A stretch of 6,069 nucleotides of DNA. Origin: Opitutaceae bacterium UBA6669. GTDB lineage: Bacteria > Verrucomicrobiota > Verrucomicrobiia > Opitutales > Opitutaceae. A program made the position numbers and the translations under genes. The stretch is taken from NCBI GenBank assembly GCA_002455175.1, contig DKKJ01000148.1, positions 607-6,675 on the forward strand. Reading direction: 5' to 3'. Below the pieces are notes generated by a model. That model searched no databases. It had not been told where the DNA came from and saw only the letters and a program-made list of their open reading frames with translations. This document shows, piece by piece, positions 1 through 5,451 of this stretch; the first letter of the stretch is position 1; every line of letters starts with the position of its first letter.

Positions 1-859
1 TCCAAAAAATGACCGACATGAGGCAGCTCCCTCCTATGACCGCCAAGGTCAGGAGGCGGATCGTCTGTTCTTGGGCTCGTAGCAAGGGACGCTCGGAGCG
101 AATTTCGATCCGGATCGTGGGAAAACCAGGATAGGCCTTTAAAGGCATGCGCGCTGCAATCTGCGACGAGCTCAAAAAAGCTACTTCAGCGCCCGAGGAG
201 GTGGTTACCACGTTCGGCCCGAGAGCAGGGATGGCATCCCCTCCTCTGAATTCCAGGGTGAAGTCCTCATGCTCGGTCAACTTGGCAAGGTTGCTCCCTT
301 CGAGAGTCCGGCCGGCGACAAAAACACCACGTGCCGTGCCTTTGAAATCGCTTTGGACGATCGGAAGTAGGGCCATTCCCGTTAACTTTCCATCGATCCA
401 ACGTAACCCGACGCGACCGTGGTCATCGGGAGTCCCGCTGGCCTGGACCACCTCGCTGAGTGCCTGAATCGTACTGGGCGGAAGAGGGGTGTAGGCATCG
501 TCGCTACCCTTGGAAGCGCTGCCCAGGTATTTCCCTTCTAGATTCCAAAGGGCGATCCAAGAAAACCGGGTGTTTTCCAACGAATTACTACTGAAGTTCT
601 TTTCCAAATACTCTGGCGACGCTGACAGAGCGAAGGTGTAGGTGTCGTCCCATGCGGAATAGCCCAAGGCTTGGGCGCGAAGTTCTGCGAGATCGGTTTC
701 TACTCTGGTGGCGACACGCTGGAGCGTTACTTCGGTGGCGATGACCTCTTGCTTTTCTGTATGAGGCCTCAGCACAAGGTGAGCGACCCCCACCACTAGT
801 CTGACGAAGGCCGTCATTGCACTAACCAGGGCGAGGAGGGCCTTTTTGCGCCAATTCAT
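1..859 (-). CDS. CHASE4-domain membrane sensor, N-terminal part (runs off left edge)
   Basis: An uninterrupted frame of 286 codons runs from ATG at 859 (minus strand) to the window edge with no stop, so the 3' part is missing. Residues about 7-30 form an N-terminal membrane anchor after a basic MNWRKK start. Residues about 32-262 form an extracytoplasmic domain with the motif YSAWDDTYTF (67-76), the hallmark of CHASE4 sensor domains, and a later RGVFVAGRTL strand (177-186) typical of the same family. A second hydrophobic helix begins near residue 266 (LLTLAVIGGSCLMSVIFW) and is cut by the edge. CHASE4 proteins are transmembrane receptors whose cytoplasmic output is usually a histidine kinase or a GGDEF/EAL module; here the output is outside the window. 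The start is the first ATG after an in-frame TAG six codons upstream; ATG codon 15 is an alternative but would cut into the anchor. No Shine-Dalgarno is visible. It is divergent from the kinase operon. Confidence 0.85.
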   Translation of the reverse strand, partial: MNWRKKALLALVSAMTAFVRLVVGVAHLVLRPHTEKQEVIATEVTLQRVATRVETDLAELRAQALGYSAWDDTYTFALSASPEYLEKNFSSNSLENTRFSWIALWNLEGKYLGSASKGSDDAYTPLPPSTIQALSEVVQASGTPDDHGRVGLRWIDGKLTGMALLPIVQSDFKGTARGVFVAGRTLEGSNLAKLTEHEDFTLEFRGGDAIPALGPNVVTTSSGAEVAFLSSSQIAARMPLKAYPGFPTIRIEIRSERPLLRAQEQTIRLLTLAVIGGSCLMSVIFW

Positions 860-993
860 GAGCTGATAGGAAAACTACTTTTCGGTACACCGGGGCACAG
901 ACTTCATCGCATAACGCAAGCGAAGCAGATCCTCGCGTGGACTGAAGACTCAACGCACGGCACGTGTTAACGTTTGCGTAAGATTGTGCGCCT

Positions 994-1016
994 TAATCGC
1001 CATTCTATTTCGATTA
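994..1016. repeat. Short inverted repeat TAATCG-N11-CGATTA, possible operator
   Basis: Perfect 6-base arms lie at 994-999 and 1011-1016, separated by 11 bases; pairing does not extend in either direction. The right arm overlaps a TATAAA (1015-1020), so a dimeric regulator bound here could control plus-strand transcription. Arms this short occur by chance in a few hundred bases, so the regulatory reading is tentative. Confidence 0.2.
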
Positions 1017-1020
1017 TAAA

Positions 1021-1143
1021 ATGCGTCAGGTGCAGTCCTTCCTCGTGTGCCTACTGGGGGTATTGATGGGAGGAAAGTTACATACAGTCGCGCACATGGC
1101 TCACAATTGGGCAGTTCTATTCATGAATTTCGGCGGGCCATAA
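1021..1143 (+). CDS. Possible 40-aa hydrophobic small ORF or leader peptide upstream of the kinase
   Basis: An ATG at 1021 opens a 40-codon frame ending in TAA at 1141-1143, 16 bases before the kinase start. The product begins MRQVQSFLVCLLGVLMGG, a basic start followed by a short hydrophobic stretch that could be a small membrane segment; the rest contains several His and Met residues and ends FGGP. There is no Shine-Dalgarno, and the AT-rich TATAAA lies directly against the ATG. If that were the true -10 box, transcription would begin after this ATG and only internal Met16 (1066) or Met26 (1096) could serve. No family is recognised. A frame of this length can arise by chance, so this is a candidate only. 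Confidence 0.15.
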   Translation: MRQVQSFLVCLLGVLMGGKLHTVAHMAHNWAVLFMNFGGP

Positions 1144-1159
1144 GACGATTAGTGACGAC

Positions 1160-3067
1160 ATGGCGAAACAGCTTCCAGTGGAACCGTTACCGGCGGTGGA
1201 GACCCAACCTGCTGATTTGTCCGCATCTGCTCCCAGTGGGTGGCTCGGTAATCGTCGTGTTCTAGTGGTGGATGACAATGTTTCTATCCACGAGGACTTT
1301 AAGAAAATCCTCGTCCCGGATACTCGGAAACAGGCTGAGCTTGATGCGTTTGAGCAGGCCGTCTTCGGGCGTACCTCGATGAAGCGGGCGGCCAGTGACT
1401 TTGTGGTGGAGTGTGCTCAGCAGGGTGAGGATGGCTTCAAGATGGTAAAGCGAGCGAAGGAGGAAGGAAAACCCTACGCCTTGGCGTTCGTCGACATGCG
1501 GATGCCGCCTGGTTGGAACGGTTTAGAGACGGTCGTGAAGATGTGGGAAGTGGATCCAGAGTTGCAGATAGCAATCTGTACCGCCTGTTCTGACTACTCG
1601 TGGGACGAGATTGTATCCCGTGTGGGGGTGTCTGATCGCTTGGTCATTCTCAAAAAGCCATTCGATCAAATCGAAGTTTTACAGCTGGGACATGCGTTGA
1701 CCGAGAAGTGGCGACTGATGCAGCGCATCAATCATCGCGTGGACGATCTGGAAAGCCTGGTCCAACAGCGAACGGAAGAGCTCTATAAGAATCACGAGCG
1801 CCTCCAGTTGATTGCGAGGGCATCGAATGACGCGATTTGGGACTGGAACGTTTCGACCGGGGAAGTTTGGTGGAATGAAGGCTTTGAAATGCTCTTTGGG
1901 CACCCCCCCGAGGAAATGCAAAGCGGCACTGAGGTATGGACTCTTTGGGTACATCCGGAGGATCTGGCCCGCGTCGATGCGGGGATGCGGTCGACGATTT
2001 TAGGGCGGGCATCGTTTTGGTCTGAGGAATATCGTTTTAAGCGCCGCGATGGCGGCTACGCGCTGGTCTCAGCGCGAGGATATGTGGTTCGCGACGTCTC
2101 GGGAGCGGCGGTCCGCATGATCGGCGCGCTCCAAGACATCACCCAGCGGAAAGAGGCCGAAAAAGAACGCCATTTGTTGGAAGTGCAGCTGCGCCAGGCT
2201 CAGAAATTGGAGTCCATCGGCCAACTTGCCGGTGGAGTTGCTCATGAGATCAATACGCCGATGCAGTATATCGGGGACAACGCACGTTTCGTGCGCGACG
2301 CTTTTTCAGATTTAAAGGTCTTGTTTGAAACGACGGATCGTTTGTTGGAGGCGGCGCGCCGCGGGGTGGTGGAGCCGGAAATCATTCGGGAAATGGAGTT
2401 CGCTCGTCGCAGCACAGACTTCGATTTTCTGATGTCGGAGATCCCGCACGCGCTTGACCAGGCGATCGACGGAGTCGAACGGGTCACGACGATTGTTCGT
2501 GCGATGAAAGAGTTCTCCCATCCTGGCACGGAGGGAAAGACGCTCGTTGATTTGAATAAGGCGATCGAAAGCACGCTGACCGTCTGTCGCAATGAATGGA
2601 AGTACGTCGCGGAAGTACTGACCGAGTTTGATGCCAGCCTTCCGCTCGTTCCTGTTCTGCCCGGTGAGTTCAATCAGGTCATACTAAACTTGGTGATCAA
2701 TGCAGCGCACGCTATCTCTGAAAAAGGAGGAAAAGCTGAAGGTAAGAAAGGCTTGATCACCGTATCCACTCGAACGGAGGGAGAGTGGATCGAGATCAGT
2801 ATTCGAGATACTGGCACAGGAATTCCGCCCAATGTTCGTGATCGGATTTTCGATCCCTTTTTCACCACCAAAGAGGTGGGCAAAGGAACGGGGCAGGGGC
2901 TGGCGATTTCTCGTGCAGTGGTGACAGCGAAACACGGCGGTAGCCTGACCTTCGTCACGGAGATCGGTGTGGGAACATGCTTTACGGTACGGCTGCCAAA
3001 GGTCGATCTGTCCTCTCGGGCGACATCCGAAGAGAAGAGCAACGTGGAACATGTCTCTTTCGCGTGA
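1160..3067 (+). CDS. Cytosolic REC-PAS hybrid sensor histidine kinase
   Basis: This 635-residue protein has no membrane segment and should act in the cytoplasm. Domains in order: receiver about 32-185 with acidic pair D38-D39, phosphoacceptor D112 in FVDMRMPPGWNG, T141 in ICTACSDYSW and K165/K166 in ILKKPFD; a coiled linker 186-212; a PAS fold 213-330 (AIWDWN, WWNE, LFG, then the ALQDITQRK end); a HisKA-type dimerisation domain with H box GGVAHEINTPMQYIGDN, phosphoacceptor H362; and HATPase_c about 500-614 with N box NLVINAAHA (N510, N514), G1 DTGTG (550-554), F box FDPFF (564-568) and G2 GKGTGQGLA (574-582). All catalytic residues are present, so it should autophosphorylate H362 and pass phosphate to receivers, probably those of the next two genes. 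The receiver carries an insertion at about 51-82, and the H-to-N-box distance is long. The ATG is the only one after an in-frame TGA near 1122. The PAS ligand is unknown. Confidence 0.95.
   Translation: MAKQLPVEPLPAVETQPADLSASAPSGWLGNRRVLVVDDNVSIHEDFKKILVPDTRKQAELDAFEQAVFGRTSMKRAASDFVVECAQQGEDGFKMVKRAKEEGKPYALAFVDMRMPPGWNGLETVVKMWEVDPELQIAICTACSDYSWDEIVSRVGVSDRLVILKKPFDQIEVLQLGHALTEKWRLMQRINHRVDDLESLVQQRTEELYKNHERLQLIARASNDAIWDWNVSTGEVWWNEGFEMLFGHPPEEMQSGTEVWTLWVHPEDLARVDAGMRSTILGRASFWSEEYRFKRRDGGYALVSARGYVVRDVSGAAVRMIGALQDITQRKEAEKERHLLEVQLRQAQKLESIGQLAGGVAHEINTPMQYIGDNARFVRDAFSDLKVLFETTDRLLEAARRGVVEPEIIREMEFARRSTDFDFLMSEIPHALDQAIDGVERVTTIVRAMKEFSHPGTEGKTLVDLNKAIESTLTVCRNEWKYVAEVLTEFDASLPLVPVLPGEFNQVILNLVINAAHAISEKGGKAEGKKGLITVSTRTEGEWIEISIRDTGTGIPPNVRDRIFDPFFTTKEVGKGTGQGLAISRAVVTAKHGGSLTFVTEIGVGTCFTVRLPKVDLSSRATSEEKSNVEHVSFA
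3064..3067 (+). promoter_or_regulatory. GTGA start-stop overlap, probable translational coupling
   Basis: The TGA stop of the kinase (3065-3067) overlaps a GTG (3064-3066) in the frame of the REC-HDOD gene. Starting there puts the receiver's first strand (RILFVDDE) at residue 7, the usual distance. With no Shine-Dalgarno nearby, reinitiation by ribosomes finishing the kinase is the likeliest way the second gene is translated. Confidence 0.6.
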
Positions 3068-4257
3068 CGACCAGAAAGAGCAGAATTCTTTTTGTCGACG
3101 ACGAGCCCCTCATTCTTCAGGGCTTGCGCAGATCATTACGCTCCATGTTGGGCGTTTGGGAGATGGAGTTCTTCGATAGCGCTAAGTCAGCCCTTAATCG
3201 TATGGCTGAGGTCCGATTCGATGTCATGGTCACGGACATGCAGATGCCGGAAATGACCGGGGCGGATCTGATCAATGAGACCCGTCGACTGCACCCAGGT
3301 ACCATCCGTCTGATCCTTTCGGGCCATGCAGATCGCGATCTTATCATGGCATGCGTGGGCAGTGCGCATCAGTGCTTGGCCAAACCGTGTGATCCAGAGC
3401 TGCTAAAAGCTACGGTGGCGCGGGCGGCGTGTTTACAGAGAACTCTGCAGAATACGGCTCTCAACGAGCACCTCACTCGCTTGGATCGTCTCCCGAGCGT
3501 TCCGACGCTCTATGCTGAGATTGTCCAGCGGCTCCAGAGTCCGGACGTGACGATGGGCGATTTGGCGGAGGTCGTAGCGAAAGATGCCGCGATGACCGTG
3601 GGCGTCCTCAAGCTAGCCAACTCCGCCTTTTTCGGACTCGGCCGAACATTGTCAGATCCGGCTGAAGCCATTTCTTACTTGGGGTCTGATGTTCTCCAGG
3701 GGTTGGTGGTGTCTCACCACATTTTCCAATACTGCACTCCGCTCGCCGGCGATGAGTCTTTCCTGGACAACTTGATGACGCACAGTACGCGCGTTTCATC
3801 CTTAGCCGGTTTGATCGCGAGAGCGGAGAGAATGCCCAACGTTCAGACGGGTGAAGCGTTGGTTTCTGGCCTTCTGCATGATATTGGTCGCCTTATTCTA
3901 GCAGCGGTTTATCCGAAAGCCTATTCTTTGGTGAATCAAAGACGTGAACCGCCTATCTCGTTAGGCAGCCGCGAAGTTCAGGTATTTGGAGCAACCCATG
4001 CAGAGGTGGGCGGCTACCTGCTCGGACTTTGGGGACTACCCGATCCGGTGGTGGACGCGGTGACCCTCCATCACCATCCGGTCGCTGGAAACACCATGGA
4101 GTTCACCGCTCTTACTGCCGTGCACGTTGCGGAAGCGTTGTTGGAGAAAGAAGCAGGGGAGGGTGAAGGAATAAGTTTTCCCTATCTCGATTCCCTCGAA
4201 CTGACTCACCGAGTGCCGGTTTGGGAGGACCTTCTTAGTTCCGTAGCCGTCGCTTAA
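3064..4257 (+). CDS. REC-HDOD response regulator
   Basis: With the GTG start this is a 397-residue soluble protein. The N-terminal receiver (about 6-125) has acidic residues D12-D13, phosphoacceptor D58 in VTDMQMPEMTG, S86 in LILSGH and K107 in LAKPCD. An HDOD domain follows at about 136-345, opening with LPSVPTLYAEIV and VAKDAAMTVGVLKLANSAFFG, then LLHDIGRLIL with the HD pair at 272-273, HAEVGGYLLGLWGLP from residue 312, and LHHHP at 335-339. HDOD domains are HD-superfamily output modules found in signalling proteins, generally without a defined enzymatic reaction; phosphorylation at D58 presumably changes its interactions. An ATG at 2977 would add 29 residues but lies 91 bases inside the kinase gene and encodes no receiver-like sequence, so GTG is preferred. 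It lies between the kinase and a second response regulator on the same strand. Confidence 0.92.
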   Translation: MTTRKSRILFVDDEPLILQGLRRSLRSMLGVWEMEFFDSAKSALNRMAEVRFDVMVTDMQMPEMTGADLINETRRLHPGTIRLILSGHADRDLIMACVGSAHQCLAKPCDPELLKATVARAACLQRTLQNTALNEHLTRLDRLPSVPTLYAEIVQRLQSPDVTMGDLAEVVAKDAAMTVGVLKLANSAFFGLGRTLSDPAEAISYLGSDVLQGLVVSHHIFQYCTPLAGDESFLDNLMTHSTRVSSLAGLIARAERMPNVQTGEALVSGLLHDIGRLILAAVYPKAYSLVNQRREPPISLGSREVQVFGATHAEVGGYLLGLWGLPDPVVDAVTLHHHPVAGNTMEFTALTAVHVAEALLEKEAGEGEGISFPYLDSLELTHRVPVWEDLLSSVAVA

Positions 4258-4265
4258 TTTCCCCT

Positions 4266-5414
4266 ATGCAATCCAATATTCTTTTGGTCGACGATGATGA
4301 GAGAGTGCTTGCAGGCTGCCAGCGTCTGCTGCGCAAACAGTTTTTGATTCAGACTGCCAAAAGCGGCGAAGAGGCGCTTGAACGGCTGAAGTCGCCGATC
4401 AAGTTTTCAGTGGTGGTGGCTGATATGCAGATGCCAGGAATGGACGGGCTCGATCTCTTGCGTCGCGCGAAGGCCGTGGCTCCTGAAACGGTCAGGATCA
4501 TGCTCACCGGAAACCATGACTTGAAGACTGCAGTGGATGCCGTCAACAGCGGTCAGGTGTTTCGGTTTCTGCAGAAGCCGTGTTCGAATGAGATCATGGG
4601 GATCGCGCTCCAAGACGGCGTACACCACTATCAGTTGCAGGCTGTCGAGCGGGAGCTGATGGAGAAAACCCTTAATGGAGCGGTTAAAATCCTTCTGGAT
4701 GTCCTGGCTGTGGTGGACCCTTCTGCGTTTGGACGCAGTCAAAAGCTGCGCAACGATATTCAGTATTTCCTCAAGTATTTTGTTGCGGAGAAATTCTGGG
4801 AATTGGTGCTGGCGGCGATGCTTTCACAAATCGGCAGAGTGACTTTGCCACCGACGGTGATTGCGAAAGAACGCAGCCGGGAGGAATTGTCCGTTACTGA
4901 GAAAGACATGGTGCGCCGGGTTCCGGAGATCGGAGCGTCGCTTTTGGAGAAAATACCGCGATTGGGAAATGTCGCCCATATCGTGCGTTTGCAGACGCGA
5001 CCCTTCGCAGGCTACGGGTTTTCTATGGACGAGATCAAGGGGAAGGATCTTCCCTTGGGGGCGCGTATTCTCCGGATTCTGGGAGATCTCGCTGATCTTG
5101 AGTCAGAGGGCCTTTCCCGTCGGACGGCGGCTCTACGCATGCGTAAGATGATCGGTGCATACGATCCTGAGGTGTTGGCGGCCGTCATTCGAGTGTTTGA
5201 GCTCTCGTCAGCGGAGACCGAAGTGGCCCAGCCCATCGCCTCCGTTCGAGTCCAAGAACTTCGTCCGGGGCAGGTCTTGGCAGAGGATATCAAGACCTTC
5301 GACGGTGTTCCCCTGATTTTAAGCGGCGCGGTGCTCTCCGCCTTGTTGATCGAGCGATTGGAAAATTTCTACGCGGTGGGTAAAATCCAGTCGAGCTACA
5401 TGGTGATGAAATAA
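4266..5414 (+). CDS. REC response regulator with degenerate HD-GYP (RpfG-like) output domain
   Basis: This soluble 382-residue protein begins with a receiver (about 4-122) having D9-D11, phosphoacceptor D53 in VADMQMPGMDG, T81 in IMLTGN and K104 in FLQKPC. A helical linker precedes an HD-GYP-like domain at about 130-312. Its core reads AAMLSQIGRVTLPP (183-196), where active HD-GYP proteins have LHDIG, so the metal-binding HD is S187-Q188. The later HP-x-x-G motif reads VPEIGASLL (219-227), the HHE region reads LQTRPF (242-247), and GYP is reduced to GYG (249-251). PLGARILRILGDLADL (263-278) keeps the family helix. The C-terminal segment (325-378, with LRPGQVLAEDI) matches the tail common in this group. 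The missing ligands argue against cyclic-di-GMP hydrolysis and suggest a binding role. It begins 8 bases after the REC-HDOD stop, with a pyrimidine-rich TTTCCCCT in place of a Shine-Dalgarno, and is the last gene of the run. Confidence 0.92.
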   Translation: MQSNILLVDDDERVLAGCQRLLRKQFLIQTAKSGEEALERLKSPIKFSVVVADMQMPGMDGLDLLRRAKAVAPETVRIMLTGNHDLKTAVDAVNSGQVFRFLQKPCSNEIMGIALQDGVHHYQLQAVERELMEKTLNGAVKILLDVLAVVDPSAFGRSQKLRNDIQYFLKYFVAEKFWELVLAAMLSQIGRVTLPPTVIAKERSREELSVTEKDMVRRVPEIGASLLEKIPRLGNVAHIVRLQTRPFAGYGFSMDEIKGKDLPLGARILRILGDLADLESEGLSRRTAALRMRKMIGAYDPEVLAAVIRVFELSSAETEVAQPIASVRVQELRPGQVLAEDIKTFDGVPLILSGAVLSALLIERLENFYAVGKIQSSYMVMK

Positions 5415-5451
5415 TCGTTGATGGAGAGCTTGGCTTGAAACCAAAGTTTAA

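Larger units (their letters stand above)
860..1159. other. Divergent intergenic region between the CHASE4 gene and the kinase operon
   Basis: These 300 bases separate two divergently transcribed signalling genes and should carry both promoters. I see no tRNA, riboswitch, strong terminator or sizeable conserved-looking gene. Weak signals only: a TATAAA at 1015-1020 resembling a plus-strand -10 box but without a good -35 about 17 bases upstream; a palindromic CACGTG at 961-966 followed by GTTAAC at 966-971; a TAATCG/CGATTA inverted repeat at 994-1016; and a 40-codon open frame at 1021-1143. No convincing minus-strand sigma-70 promoter was found upstream of 859. Confidence 0.6.

Noticed and set aside
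147..467. 106-codon plus-strand open frame
   Set aside because: It lies wholly opposite the CHASE4 gene, shows no domain or hydrophobic pattern, and the minus-strand frame across it is open and motif-bearing.
1047..1265. 72-codon plus-strand open frame with GTG start
   Set aside because: It overlaps the kinase start in another frame, has an Arg/Trp-rich low-likelihood composition and no recognisable feature.
2242..2673. 143-codon minus-strand open frame and smaller ones opposite the kinase
   Set aside because: They lie antisense to the HisKA region, are Ser/Arg-rich as expected of a shadow frame, and carry no motif; the same holds for the frames at 2674-3052.
2977..3063. N-terminal extension of the REC-HDOD protein from ATG 2977
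   Set aside because: The extra 29 residues overlap the kinase gene and do not resemble any receiver N-terminus; the GTG at 3064 fits better.
5415..5451. Possible bidirectional terminator between the convergent stops
   Set aside because: The best hairpin is TTGG/CCAA around a 7-base loop, with no extension beyond a bulged pair and no T-tract on either strand; too weak to call.
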